Assembly (NCBI GenBank): GCA_947623215.1
Contig: CANQGN010000052.1
Coordinates: 1 to 9,269, forward strand
Direction of reading: 5' to 3'
DNA: 9,269 nt
DNA from: an uncultured Clostridia bacterium
GTDB lineage: Bacteria; Bacillota; Clostridia; Oscillospirales; Acutalibacteraceae
How positions within the stretch are numbered: position 1 is the stretch's first letter; each line of letters begins with the position of its first letter. Positions 1 through 7,421 of the stretch are shown here, piece after piece. The notes beneath the pieces were generated by a model that was not told the origin of the DNA, made no database searches, and was given only the letters and a program-made list of their open reading frames with translations. The position numbers were made by a program, and so were the translations under genes.

Positions 1-759
1 CATCACTTACTGTTGCCGCTACTGTCAATGCTGCTGCAGCAGCTCCAACAGTATAATTTGCTGCTTTCGGCTGTGCGCCACGGCAACGCCGGTACGCTGG
101 CGGTGTTTGCCCCCCGCATTCCGCCCTTTTTTGCCCGCCACCTCGGCTTTTCGCTGGCCGATTTAACCGACTGCCGCACCTTTGCGGATTTGCTGCGGGT
201 GCTGGCCGGGCACCCCTATTTTGAGGCGGCGGCCGAGAATATTCCCGCCGAAAACCGGCCGGTGAATTTGTCGTCGCTCGAGTCGTCGCTGCTGCTGACC
301 TTTTACCGGCGCACCTACGCGCTGTTTGAGGCCGCGCCCCGCCGCTATGCCGACGCCCGCGCCTTAACCGACGTGCTGGTAGACGGCGACAATTTGCAAA
401 AGCTGCTGCGCATTCGGCGGCTTTCGCCTACGCTGTCGCCCCGGCTGCTGCCCTACGGCACGCTGAGCGAGGGCACCCTTGCGGCCTACGCCGCCCTGCC
501 TTACGACCGGCTGGTAGAGCAGCTGCGCCGCTCTTCTTACGGCCGGTGGCTGACCGGCGACCTGCCGCCCGACTTTGCCCTGCGGCGGATGGTGTACGCC
601 CGCTGCCGGGCGGATATGCGCCGCCTGACCAGCCCGCCGGCGCTGCTGCTTTGCTACATGACCCTCTCTCGCCACCGTATGGACTGCCTGACCACCGTGC
701 TGGAGGGCGTGCGCTACCAAATGGACGCGGCGGACGTAATGGCGCTGCTGCCGGTTTAA
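1..759 (+). CDS. atpC: V/A-type ATPase subunit C, 5' partial
   Basis: Subunit C (AC39 / d-type; NtpC in Enterococcus) is the cytoplasmic adaptor that seats the central D/F stalk on the membrane K ring. The reading frame is open from base 1, so the start lies upstream. About 252 residues are present against a usual 320-350, so roughly the N-terminal quarter is missing; a TTG at 13 is only an internal in-frame codon. Family landmarks are a mid-protein NLSSLE segment near 265-290, the D-x-x-NL-x-x-LLRIRRL helix near 385-422, the LLPYGTLSEGTL stretch near 445-478, a SSYGRWL segment near 532-552, and the C-terminal TSPPALL...LEGVRY pattern ending near 717, all typical of bacterial subunit C. It is the first ATPase gene seen and is followed by a 107-nt gap, the longest in the operon. 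The family call is firm; the N-terminus cannot be judged. Confidence 0.93.
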   Translation, partial: HHLLLPLLSMLLQQLQQYNLLLSAVRHGNAGTLAVFAPRIPPFFARHLGFSLADLTDCRTFADLLRVLAGHPYFEAAAENIPAENRPVNLSSLESSLLLTFYRRTYALFEAAPRRYADARALTDVLVDGDNLQKLLRIRRLSPTLSPRLLPYGTLSEGTLAAYAALPYDRLVEQLRRSSYGRWLTGDLPPDFALRRMVYARCRADMRRLTSPPALLLCYMTLSRHRMDCLTTVLEGVRYQMDAADVMALLPV

Positions 760-800
760 TGGTTCCCTTTTTGCTTACCCTTTCCCCCAAACGCGTTTCT

Positions 801-842
801 TCCGCCCGGCGGGTCTTCCCTACCCCCTTTTCGCCCGGCGGA
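801..842 (+). other. Imperfect hairpin in the C-I intergenic spacer
   Basis: The 760-866 spacer is strongly pyrimidine-rich and carries two copies of CGCCCGGCGG, at 803-812 and 832-841. Because each copy is nearly self-complementary, 802-811 can pair with 832-841 with only one C-C mismatch (807/836), extended by T801-A842 and two G-U pairs, around a loop of about 16 nt. No T-run follows, so it does not look like an intrinsic terminator. It could be an mRNA stability or processing element that tunes subunit C against the downstream genes, or simply a GC-rich coincidence. The pairing is seen directly; the function is speculative. Confidence 0.4.
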
Positions 843-849
843 TTGCCAT

Positions 850-856
850 AAAGGAG
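850..856 (+). promoter_or_regulatory. Ribosome binding site deciding the TTG start of subunit I
   Basis: AAAGGAG lies 10 nt before TTG 867. The next in-frame ATG, at 882, would be 25 nt away, too far for this site, so the TTG is the better start. Confidence 0.75.
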
Positions 857-866
857 TGACAGAACT

Positions 867-2792
867 TTGTCTGTAGAGAAAATGACGCTGGTGACCCTTA
901 CCGGGCACACCGAGTCGTTAAACGACGCGCTGCGCCTTTGCCTTACCGGCGGGAATTTTCAGCCGGAGACGGCAAGCGACCACTTGGCCTCGCTCAAGCA
1001 CTACGCCCGGCTGAATGAAGAAAACCCCTACCAGCAGCTGGCCGACCGACTGGCCGCCGCCCGCTCTGCCGCGGGGGAAGAAGCGCCCCCCGCCCCTTAC
1101 GCGGGCGACTTTACGCTGGAGGAATGCCGCGCGGCCATAGACGGGCTGGAGCACGCCCTGGCCGACAAACGCAGCGAGCTTGACACCCTGCAGCAGGAGG
1201 TCGCCTACTGCCGCGCCTGCATGATTCAGTTAGAGCATTTTCAAACCATGGACGTACCCTTGCAGGATTTGTTTGACTGCGCCTTTACGGCGGTGCGCTT
1301 TGGGCGGCTGCCGGTGACCAGCCGCGCGGCGGTAGACCGCTACTGCGAGAAAAACGGCAACGTGCTGTTTGTGCCCTTTTCTACCGACGAGCAGTTTTGC
1401 TGGGGCATGTACTTGGCCCCCAAAGAGGCGATAGACGAGGTAGACGTGACCTTTGCGGTGCTCTTTTTTGAGCGGCTGCACGTGCCGGACGCCGTAGCCA
1501 CCCCGGCCGACGCCATGCGCCAGTTAACCCAGCAGTTAGAACCGGACGAACAGCGCGTAGCCGAGCTTCAGCGCGAGCTGGCCGAGGCGTTAAGCCCGGC
1601 AGACAGGTTGTACGACCGCATGTACGCCTTTTTGCTGCGGCAGGCGCAGCTGTGCGACATGCGCAAATACGCCGCCGTGTACGACGACCACTTTATTTTG
1701 GTGGGCTGGGTGCCGGCCGCCGCGCTAAAGGGTTTAAGCGAACAAATTGCCGCCCTGCCGGACGTAGAGCTGACCGAAACCGACAGCGACCACGTAAAAA
1801 ACATGTCGCCCCCCATTCGGCTGAAAAACCGGCTGTTTGCAAAGCCGTTTGAGTTTTACACCAAAATGTTCGGTATGCCCACTTACGGGGAGCTGGACCC
1901 CACCGCCTTTGTGGCGATTACCTACACCCTGCTGTACGGCATTATGTTTGCAGACATAGGGCAGGGGCTGGTGCTGGCTTTGGTTGGGTACGTTTTTATG
2001 TACAAAATGAAAGGCATGGCGCTGGGGCGCCTGCTGCTGCCCTGCGGCCTTTCCGGCGCCTTTTTTGGGCTGGTGTTCGGTTCCGTTTTCGGCTACGAGC
2101 ACGCGCTCGACCCCCTTTACCACGCCCTCGGCTTTGCCGAAAAGCCCATAGAGATTATGTCGTCCTCCAACATTATGACCATCTTACTGGTGGCGGTGGG
2201 CATTGGCGTGGTGCTGATGCTCTGCGCGCTGGGGCTGAATATTTACTCCTGCCTGCGGCAGAAAAAATGGGGCGCCGCTTTTTTTGGCGAAAACGGCGTT
2301 ACCGGCTTTGTGCTTTACCTTTCGGCCATTGTGTTGGTGCTGGGCATGGTAACCGGCACGCCGCTGCCTACCGGGCTGCTGGCGGGGCTGGGCATCGGGC
2401 TGCCGGCCGTGATTTTGTGGCTGAAGGAACCGCTGCAAAACTTGGCAGACGGCAAAAAAGACTGGCAGCCGGAGGGCTGGGGCAGCTACTTAACCCAGGG
2501 CTTTTTTGAGCTGTTTGAAGCGCTGCTTTCTTACGTTACCAACACCGTTTCGTTTTTGCGGGTAGGCGCCTTTGTGCTGGTGCACGCCAGCATGATGATG
2601 GTCTTTATGACCCTGGCCGATATGGCGGGGCCGGCCGGCGTGATAATTGCCGTATTCGGCAACGTGTTTGTGCTGGCGCTGGAGGGCCTGCTGGTAGGCG
2701 TGCAAAGCCTGCGTTTGGAATTTTACGAGATGTTCAACCGTTTCTTTGAGGGCGCCGGGCGCGAATTTGAGCCCCTTACCCTTTCTCATTGA
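867..2792 (+). CDS. atpI: V/A-type ATPase subunit I (a-subunit homologue, membrane stator)
   Basis: This subunit forms the two ion half-channels beside the K ring and anchors the peripheral stalks. The length, 641 residues, is normal for the bacterial NtpI family. The N-terminal half is cytoplasmic with coiled-coil stretches near residues 83-120 and 218-250. The membrane half opens with the family motif P-T-Y-G-E-L-D-P-T at 338-346 and continues with about eight hydrophobic segments between roughly 347 and 612, including the FADIGQGL signature. Two conserved arginines are present: R565 in SFLRVGAFVLVHAS, equivalent to yeast Vph1 R735, which is essential for ion transfer, and R616 in LRLEFYEMF, equivalent to Vph1 R799. 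The start is TTG at 867, chosen from the ribosome binding site. Subunit K follows after 25 nt, so co-translation with the ring subunit is likely. No defect is seen. Confidence 0.96.
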   Translation: MSVEKMTLVTLTGHTESLNDALRLCLTGGNFQPETASDHLASLKHYARLNEENPYQQLADRLAAARSAAGEEAPPAPYAGDFTLEECRAAIDGLEHALADKRSELDTLQQEVAYCRACMIQLEHFQTMDVPLQDLFDCAFTAVRFGRLPVTSRAAVDRYCEKNGNVLFVPFSTDEQFCWGMYLAPKEAIDEVDVTFAVLFFERLHVPDAVATPADAMRQLTQQLEPDEQRVAELQRELAEALSPADRLYDRMYAFLLRQAQLCDMRKYAAVYDDHFILVGWVPAAALKGLSEQIAALPDVELTETDSDHVKNMSPPIRLKNRLFAKPFEFYTKMFGMPTYGELDPTAFVAITYTLLYGIMFADIGQGLVLALVGYVFMYKMKGMALGRLLLPCGLSGAFFGLVFGSVFGYEHALDPLYHALGFAEKPIEIMSSSNIMTILLVAVGIGVVLMLCALGLNIYSCLRQKKWGAAFFGENGVTGFVLYLSAIVLVLGMVTGTPLPTGLLAGLGIGLPAVILWLKEPLQNLADGKKDWQPEGWGSYLTQGFFELFEALLSYVTNTVSFLRVGAFVLVHASMMMVFMTLADMAGPAGVIIAVFGNVFVLALEGLLVGVQSLRLEFYEMFNRFFEGAGREFEPLTLSH

Positions 2793-2817
2793 TATTTGAA
2801 TTCGGAGGTACTGTACA

Positions 2818-3249
2818 ATGTCTATTCTTTATTCCGTTTGCATGTTCGCCATTCCGCCGGTCGCCATTTTTGCGGCCATTTACGCCGCGCTGCGGGCGGT
2901 AAAAACCGGCAAAACCCCCGGCAGGGCCATGAAGGTGCACTTTGCCACCCTGCTTTCGGTAACGGCGCTGCTGCTTGTCGGCGCCATGACCGCGCTGGCC
3001 GAGGGCGACCCGGCTGCGGCCGGGGCTGCCGCTGCCTCCGGCGCGGGGCTGCAATATTTGGCGGCGGGACTGTGCACCGGCGTTGCCTCCATTGGCGGGG
3101 GCATTGCGCTGGCGGCCGGTATTCCGGCGGCCATTGGCGCCACCAGCGAGGACCCCAAGGCCTTTGGTAAAGCGCTTATTTTTGTGGCGCTGGGCGAAAC
3201 CCTCGCCCTGTATGGGGTTATTATTTCGTTTATGATTTTAAACGCCTAA
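2818..3249 (+). CDS. atpK: V/A-type ATPase subunit K (membrane ring proteolipid)
   Basis: This is the ion-carrying rotor ring subunit, 143 residues. The C-terminal hairpin (about 77-143) is a clear ATP synthase c-type domain: a glycine-rich helix ASIGGGIALAAG (90-101), the polar loop SEDPKAFGK (110-118), and the ion-binding E127 in LGETLALYG. The N-terminal 61 residues also look like two membrane segments (about 8-25 and 43-61) joined by a basic loop with R26, K29, K32, R36 and K39, but they lack the glycine-rich pattern of the first hairpin in Enterococcus NtpK. The second segment ends in A59-L60-A61 before an acidic, Ala/Gly-rich linker, resembling a signal peptidase site. L98 sits where Na+-type c subunits of the Ilyobacter F-ATPase type have Gln, which weakly favours H+ coupling. 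GGAGG at 2804-2808 precedes the ATG by 9 nt, a strong site suited to the most abundant subunit. Confidence 0.94.
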   Translation: MSILYSVCMFAIPPVAIFAAIYAALRAVKTGKTPGRAMKVHFATLLSVTALLLVGAMTALAEGDPAAAGAAAASGAGLQYLAAGLCTGVASIGGGIALAAGIPAAIGATSEDPKAFGKALIFVALGETLALYGVIISFMILNA

Positions 3250-3268
3250 TAAAGGAGTTCTGCTTATT

Positions 3269-3577
3269 ATGCGGTACTTTCTCATCAGCGACAACCACGA
3301 CACGCTGGTGGGCCTGCGCCTGGCGGGCATAGAGGGCGTGCTGGTACACGACCGCGAAGCGGTTACGGCGGCGCTCGACCGCGCGGCGCTCGACCCCGAA
3401 ATCGGCATTGTGCTCATTACCGAAAAGCTGGCGGGTCTGGCCGGGGCGGAATTGGACGAGCGCAAAAAAAGCCGCCCCAAGCCGCTGATTTTGGAAATTC
3501 CCGACCGCCACGGCACCCGTCGCGCGGCCGATTCCATTACCCGGTATATTCGAGAAGCCATCGGCTTAAAAATGTGA
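3269..3577 (+). CDS. atpF: V/A-type ATPase subunit F (central stalk)
   Basis: Subunit F is a small Rossmann-like rotor subunit that binds D in the central stalk and can modulate ATP hydrolysis. The 102 residues match the usual 100-110. The protein opens with MRYFLISDNHDTLVGLRLAGIEG, which is the family pattern of a buried strand, Asp, then G-x-RLAG-I-E/G. It continues with a second strand IGIVLITEKLA (about 49-59) and the PLILEIPD strand (about 72-79), and ends in an amphipathic helix, SITRYIREAIG. AAAGGAG at 3251-3257 precedes the ATG by 11 nt. The stop overlaps the ribosome binding site of subunit E (ATGTGAGGTG), so F and E are probably translationally coupled. In Enterococcus this subunit is called NtpG, so gene letters differ between species. 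Confidence 0.93.
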   Translation: MRYFLISDNHDTLVGLRLAGIEGVLVHDREAVTAALDRAALDPEIGIVLITEKLAGLAGAELDERKKSRPKPLILEIPDRHGTRRAADSITRYIREAIGLKM

Positions 3578-3581
3578 GGTG
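3576..3581 (+). promoter_or_regulatory. Ribosome binding site deciding the start of subunit E
   Basis: GAGGTG overlaps the stop codon of subunit F and lies 9 nt before ATG 3591. An in-frame GTG at 3579 is part of this site itself, so it cannot be the start. Confidence 0.7.
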
Positions 3582-3590
3582 AACAGTCCC

Positions 3591-4184
3591 ATGCCGGAGC
3601 AAACGATGCATTCTACGCTCATACAAACCATACAAAAGGCGGCAAGGGAGCAGGCAGAGGCCTGCATAGCGGGGGCCAAGCGCCGCCAGCAGGACGCCCT
3701 GCGGCGCGAACAGGCCAAAGCGGAGGAAGAAACCCGCCAGTGGCAGCAGTCGCGCTTTGCTGAAATACGAGAAGAAGCCGGCCGGCGCATTTGCGCGGCA
3801 GAAAACGCCGCCCGCGCCAGCCTGTTTCACCGGCGAGAGGCCATTCGCCGCGAAGTGATGGAGAAAACCCGCGCGGCGGTAGAGGCTTTTACCCAAAGCG
3901 ACCGCTACGAGGCCTTTTTGCTGGCCTCGGCCAGCGCCATACACCAGCGCATGGCGGGCGACTGCGCCGTGCTGAACATGCGGGCGGAGGACCGCCCCTT
4001 TGCGGCGGCGGTGAGCGCGCGGCTGGGGCACTCTATTACCCTGCACATAGACCCCGCCATTACGCTGGGGGGCATTACCGTTATTTCCGGCGACGGTTCG
4101 CTGCTGGTAGACGATACCCTGGACCGCCGCCTGGCGGAACAGCAAACCTGGTTTGAGGAGCACTCGGGGCTTGTGATAGAATAA
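3591..4184 (+). CDS. atpE: V/A-type ATPase subunit E (peripheral stalk)
   Basis: Subunit E, with subunit G/H, forms the peripheral stalks that hold the A3B3 head against rotation. The 197 residues fit the family (about 185-205). The N-terminal half is a long, highly charged Ala/Arg/Glu/Gln helix (about residues 5-90), the coiled-coil arm that normally pairs with G/H. The C-terminal globular part ends in the characteristic LGGITVISGDGSLLVDDTLDRRL segment, where the GG-x-x-V-x-x-x-DG-x-x-x-VD-x-T pattern and final RL are family hallmarks. ATG 3591 is preferred to GTG 3579, which lies inside the ribosome binding site, and to ATG 3606, which would be 24 nt from it. A 35-nt gap separates it from subunit A. 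No G/H partner gene lies beside it. Confidence 0.92.
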   Translation: MPEQTMHSTLIQTIQKAAREQAEACIAGAKRRQQDALRREQAKAEEETRQWQQSRFAEIREEAGRRICAAENAARASLFHRREAIRREVMEKTRAAVEAFTQSDRYEAFLLASASAIHQRMAGDCAVLNMRAEDRPFAAAVSARLGHSITLHIDPAITLGGITVISGDGSLLVDDTLDRRLAEQQTWFEEHSGLVIE

Positions 4185-4206
4185 ACCCGCTTTCCCCGGC
4201 GGTGGC

Positions 4207-4213
4207 GGAGGAG
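4207..4213 (+). promoter_or_regulatory. Ribosome binding site deciding the TTG start of subunit A
   Basis: GGAGGAG lies 6 nt before TTG 4220. An in-frame GTG at 4202 precedes this site and would bury it in the coding region, so TTG 4220 is the better start. It also gives the standard MTGKVIYGINGPVV N-terminus of the family. Confidence 0.8.
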
Positions 4214-4219
4214 ATAGTT

Positions 4220-5980
4220 TTGACAGGTAAAGTGATATACGGCATTAACGGGCCGGTGGTAACCGTACAGGGCACCGACGGCTTTTTTATGCAGGAAATG
4301 GTATACGTAGGCCACGACCGGCTGGTGGGCGAAGTCATTGGCATAGAAGAAGGCGTTACCACCATTCAGGTGTACGAGGTAACCACCGGCTTAAAACCGG
4401 GCGAACCGGTATCGCCCGCCGGCAACCCGCTGGCCCTAACGCTGGGCCCCGGCATTTTGGGCAATATTTTTGACGGCATTGAGCGCCCGCTGCCCGCGCT
4501 GGAAGAGCACTTTGGCCCCTTTATTGCCAAGGGGTCGGCCGTCTCGTCGCTGAACAGTGAGAAAACCTGGCCGGTTACCGTTACGGTGGCGGTGGGCGAC
4601 GCGCTTTCGCCCGGGCAAATATACGCCACCTGCCCCGAGACCCCGGCCATAGAGCACCGCTTTATGGTGCCGCCCGGTATAAGCGGCCGGGTAACGAAGG
4701 CGGCGGCAAACGGCGACTACCGCTTAACCGACCGCATTGTAACCCTGACCACCGACCGGGGAGAAGAAATTCCCCTGACCCTTTGCCAGTTCTGGCCCAT
4801 TCGCCAGCCCCGCCCGGCCGCCCGGCGGCTGCCCATAGAAAAGCCGCTGATTACCGGCCAGCGAGTGATAGATACTCTCTTCCCCATTGCCAAGGGGGGC
4901 GCGGCGGCCATTCCCGGCGGGTTTGGTACCGGCAAAACCATGACCCAGCACCAATTAGCCAAGTGGAGCGACGCCGACATTATTGTGTACGTCGGCTGCG
5001 GCGAGCGGGGCAACGAGATGACCCAGGTGCTGGACGAATTCGGCGGGTTAGTTGACCCCCGCACGGGCAAACAGCTGCGCGACCGCACGGTGCTTATCGC
5101 CAACACCTCTAACATGCCGGTGGCTGCCCGCGAGGCCTCTATTTACACCGGCATTACGCTGGCAGAGTATTACCGCGACATGGGGTACGACGTCGCCATG
5201 ATGGCCGACTCTACCTCCCGCTGGGCGGAAGCTTTGAGGGAGATGAGCGGCAGATTGGAAGAAATGCCGGGCGAAGAAGGTTATCCCGCTTACCTGCCCT
5301 CGCGCCTCTCTGCTTTTTACGAGCGCACCGGCAATTTTGAAACACTTTGCGGCAAAAAGGGCTCCATTACCGTCATTGGGGCAGTCTCGCCCCAAGGGTC
5401 GGATTTTTCGGAACCCGTAACCCAAAATACCAAGCGCTTTACCCGCTGCTTTTGGGCGCTGGATAAATCGCTCGCCTACGCCCGCCACTACCCCGCCATC
5501 AACTGGATGGACAGTTACTCGGAATACGACGGCGAGCTCTCGTACTGGTACAACTCTACGGTGGATTCCTCCTTTATGCGGCTGCGGGGCGAGCTGCTGC
5601 ACCTGCTGCGGGAAGAAAACGAGCTGATGGAAATCGTCAAGCTCATCGGGGCAGACGTACTGCCCGAGCACCAAAAGCTGACGCTTGAGACCGCCCGGGT
5701 GATACGGCTGGGCTTTTTGCAGCAAAACGCCTACCATAAAGAAGATACCTACGTGCCCCTGCCAAAGCAGTTTGGCATGATGCGGGTAATCCTGCACCTG
5801 CACGCCGAGGCAAAGCGGGTAACCGAGGCGGGGTTGCCGCTGCACCGGTTAACCGAAACCGGCATTTTTGACCGGTTAGTCGGCATGAAAAATACCATAG
5901 CCAACGACGATACCGCCGCCTTTGACCGCCTGGAGCAGGAAATTGACGAAACGGTTAACGCCGTGTTAAAGAAGGGATAA
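4220..5980 (+). CDS. atpA: V/A-type ATPase catalytic subunit A
   Basis: This subunit hydrolyses or makes ATP in the A3B3 head; the protein is 586 residues, the normal size. The beta-barrel domain starts GKVIYGINGPVV, followed by the 'bulge' insertion specific to A-type subunits (about residues 110-200). The nucleotide domain has Walker A GGFGTGKT at 233-240 with K239 (equivalent to Enterococcus hirae K238), catalytic E262 in VGCGERGNE, and D330 in MMADSTSRWAEALRE. The stretch from 289 to 350 is nearly invariant in the family (RTVLIANTSNMPVAARE, then SGRLEEMPGEEGYPAYL). The C-terminal helical domain is complete. The Walker A differs from the common GPFG(S/A)GKT by G234 for Pro and T237 for Ser/Ala. 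The TTG start is chosen from the ribosome binding site; a GTG at 4202 would add six residues. Subunit B starts 7 nt after the stop, with its weak AAGGG site inside the end of this gene, so A and B are tightly coupled. Confidence 0.97.
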   Translation: MTGKVIYGINGPVVTVQGTDGFFMQEMVYVGHDRLVGEVIGIEEGVTTIQVYEVTTGLKPGEPVSPAGNPLALTLGPGILGNIFDGIERPLPALEEHFGPFIAKGSAVSSLNSEKTWPVTVTVAVGDALSPGQIYATCPETPAIEHRFMVPPGISGRVTKAAANGDYRLTDRIVTLTTDRGEEIPLTLCQFWPIRQPRPAARRLPIEKPLITGQRVIDTLFPIAKGGAAAIPGGFGTGKTMTQHQLAKWSDADIIVYVGCGERGNEMTQVLDEFGGLVDPRTGKQLRDRTVLIANTSNMPVAAREASIYTGITLAEYYRDMGYDVAMMADSTSRWAEALREMSGRLEEMPGEEGYPAYLPSRLSAFYERTGNFETLCGKKGSITVIGAVSPQGSDFSEPVTQNTKRFTRCFWALDKSLAYARHYPAINWMDSYSEYDGELSYWYNSTVDSSFMRLRGELLHLLREENELMEIVKLIGADVLPEHQKLTLETARVIRLGFLQQNAYHKEDTYVPLPKQFGMMRVILHLHAEAKRVTEAGLPLHRLTETGIFDRLVGMKNTIANDDTAAFDRLEQEIDETVNAVLKKG

Positions 5981-5987
5981 CGCAACC

Positions 5988-7373
5988 ATGTTCACCGAAC
6001 ACATCGGGCTGAAGCAAATCAGCGGTTCGCTAATCGCGCTGGACGGCGTGAAAGACGCTTCTTACGAAGAGGTCGTGCGCCTGCGCCTTTTAGACGGCAC
6101 TACCCGCACCGGGCGGGTGATTGCCCTTTCCGGCGAGCGGGTGGTGGTGCAGGTGTTTGAGGGTACGGCCGGCCTTTCGCTCGAAGATACCCGCACCCTG
6201 TTTACCGCCCGCCCCATGGAGCTGACGCTGGCGCCCGAAATGATGGGGCGGGTGTTCTCCGGCGCGGGGCAGCCGCGCGACGGGCTGGGCGAAATTTACT
6301 CTTCCGCCCGGCGAGACATAAACGGCTCGCCCATTAACCCCGTCTCGCGCGAGTACCCCCGCAACTTTATACAAACCGGCATATCTACCATAGACGCCAT
6401 GTCTACCCTCATTCGCGGGCAAAAGCTGCCCATTTTCTCCGGTGCCGGTATGCGGCATAACGAAATGGCCGCCCAAATTGTGCGGCAGGCGCGGCTTTCT
6501 TCCCCTAACGGCGAAGACGAAAAATTTGCCGTGGTGTTTGCCGCCATGGGGGTAAAAAACGACGTGGCAGACTATTTTCGCCGTTCGTTTGAGGCCTCCG
6601 GCGTATTGCAGCGGGTGGTCATGTTTTTAAATCTCTCGAACGACCCCATTTTAGAGCGCATTTTAACCCCCCGCATGGCCCTTACCGCCGCCGAATACCT
6701 GGCCTTTGACCTTGGGATGCACATTTTGGTGGTGATGACGGACATGACCGCCTACGCCGAGGCCTGCCGGGAATTTTCTTCCTCCAACGGCGAAATTCCC
6801 AGCCGCCGGGGCTTCCCCGGCTACCTTTACTCTGACCTTGCTTCGCTTTACGAGCGGGCGGGTATGATAAAGGGCAAGCCCGGTTCGGTAACCCAAATTC
6901 CCATTCTTACCATGCCGAACGACGACATTACCCACCCGGTGCCCGACTTAACCGGCTACATTACCGAGGGGCAAATTGTGCTCGACCGCGCACTGGACGC
7001 CGTAGGCGTTTACCCGCCTGTTTCGGTGCTGCCCTCGCTCTCGCGCTTAATGAAAGACGGCATTGGCGAAGGCATGACGCGGGAGGACCACGCCGCTGTC
7101 TCGAACCAGCTGTTTGCCGCCTGCGCCAAGGTGCAGGACGCCCGCTCGCTCGCCTCGGTTATAGGCGAAGACGAGCTTTCAGAAACCGACCGGCAGTACC
7201 TCGCCTTTGGCAAGGCCTTTGAGCAGCGCTTTATTCACCAGGGAGAAAACGAGAACCGCTCACTGGAGCAAACCCTAACCCTCGCCTGGGAGCTGCTGGC
7301 CATGCTGCCGAAAAGTGAGCTCGACCGTATAGACGACGAGCTGATAGCCCGCTACTACCCGGCGGCGCACTAA
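5988..7373 (+). CDS. atpB: V/A-type ATPase regulatory subunit B
   Basis: This is the non-catalytic nucleotide-domain subunit that alternates with A in the head; 461 residues is standard. It has an N-terminal barrel (residues 1-75), then the degenerate P-loop region FSGAGMRHNEMAAQI with G152-A-G154, which lacks the Walker A lysine as expected for B. Further landmarks are VVMFLNLSNDPILERILTPRMALTAAEYLAF, REFSSSNGEIPSRRGFPGYLYSDLA, and TQIPILTMPNDDITHPVPDLTGYITEGQI. R353 in VLPSLSRLMKDGIG matches the arginine finger (E. hirae R350) that reaches into the catalytic site of A. The M-R at 155-156 replaces the more usual L-P in the degenerate P-loop. The end is intact, with the helical SELDRIDDELIARYY region. 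The ATG lies 7 nt after subunit A. A 48-nt gap follows, holding a short GC stem at 7381-7392. Confidence 0.97.
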   Translation: MFTEHIGLKQISGSLIALDGVKDASYEEVVRLRLLDGTTRTGRVIALSGERVVVQVFEGTAGLSLEDTRTLFTARPMELTLAPEMMGRVFSGAGQPRDGLGEIYSSARRDINGSPINPVSREYPRNFIQTGISTIDAMSTLIRGQKLPIFSGAGMRHNEMAAQIVRQARLSSPNGEDEKFAVVFAAMGVKNDVADYFRRSFEASGVLQRVVMFLNLSNDPILERILTPRMALTAAEYLAFDLGMHILVVMTDMTAYAEACREFSSSNGEIPSRRGFPGYLYSDLASLYERAGMIKGKPGSVTQIPILTMPNDDITHPVPDLTGYITEGQIVLDRALDAVGVYPPVSVLPSLSRLMKDGIGEGMTREDHAAVSNQLFAACAKVQDARSLASVIGEDELSETDRQYLAFGKAFEQRFIHQGENENRSLEQTLTLAWELLAMLPKSELDRIDDELIARYYPAAH

Positions 7374-7380
7374 AATACGC

Positions 7381-7392
7381 CGGGGAACCCCG
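7381..7392 (+). other. Short GC stem in the B-D gap
   Basis: CGGGGAACCCCG can form a 4-bp stem with a GAAC loop (or 5 bp with a 2-nt loop), 15 nt before the strong ribosome binding site of subunit D. It is too short and lacks the T-run of a terminator. It may mildly affect RNA decay or translation of D, which is needed at one copy per three A and three B, but chance is a fair explanation. Confidence 0.25.
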
Positions 7393-7421
7393 CTTAAGTT
7401 TGTAAGAAAGGAGGCGCCGGT

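Noticed and set aside
428..910. Open frames on both strands running across the C-I spacer (also 546-851 on +)
   Set aside because: They are rich in Arg/Ala/Pro/Gly, lack a ribosome binding site and overlap well-supported genes, so they are shadows of subunit C extended by chance into the spacer.
3579..3581. GTG as start of subunit E
   Set aside because: It is part of the GAGGTG ribosome binding site for ATG 3591.
3537..4163. A 208-codon open frame on the - strand
   Set aside because: It is opposite subunit E, whose family motifs and ribosome binding site are clear.
4187..4202. Possible CCGC/GCGG hairpin in the E-A gap
   Set aside because: Only 4 bp with an 8-nt loop and no T-run; not distinguishable from chance in GC-rich DNA.
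4202..4204. GTG as start of subunit A
   Set aside because: It lies before the GGAGGAG site; TTG 4220 has proper spacing and gives the standard N-terminus.
5048..5845. A 265-codon open frame on the - strand
   Set aside because: It lies wholly opposite the conserved subunit A gene; long antisense frames arise from the GC-rich codon pattern, and its translation has no family features.
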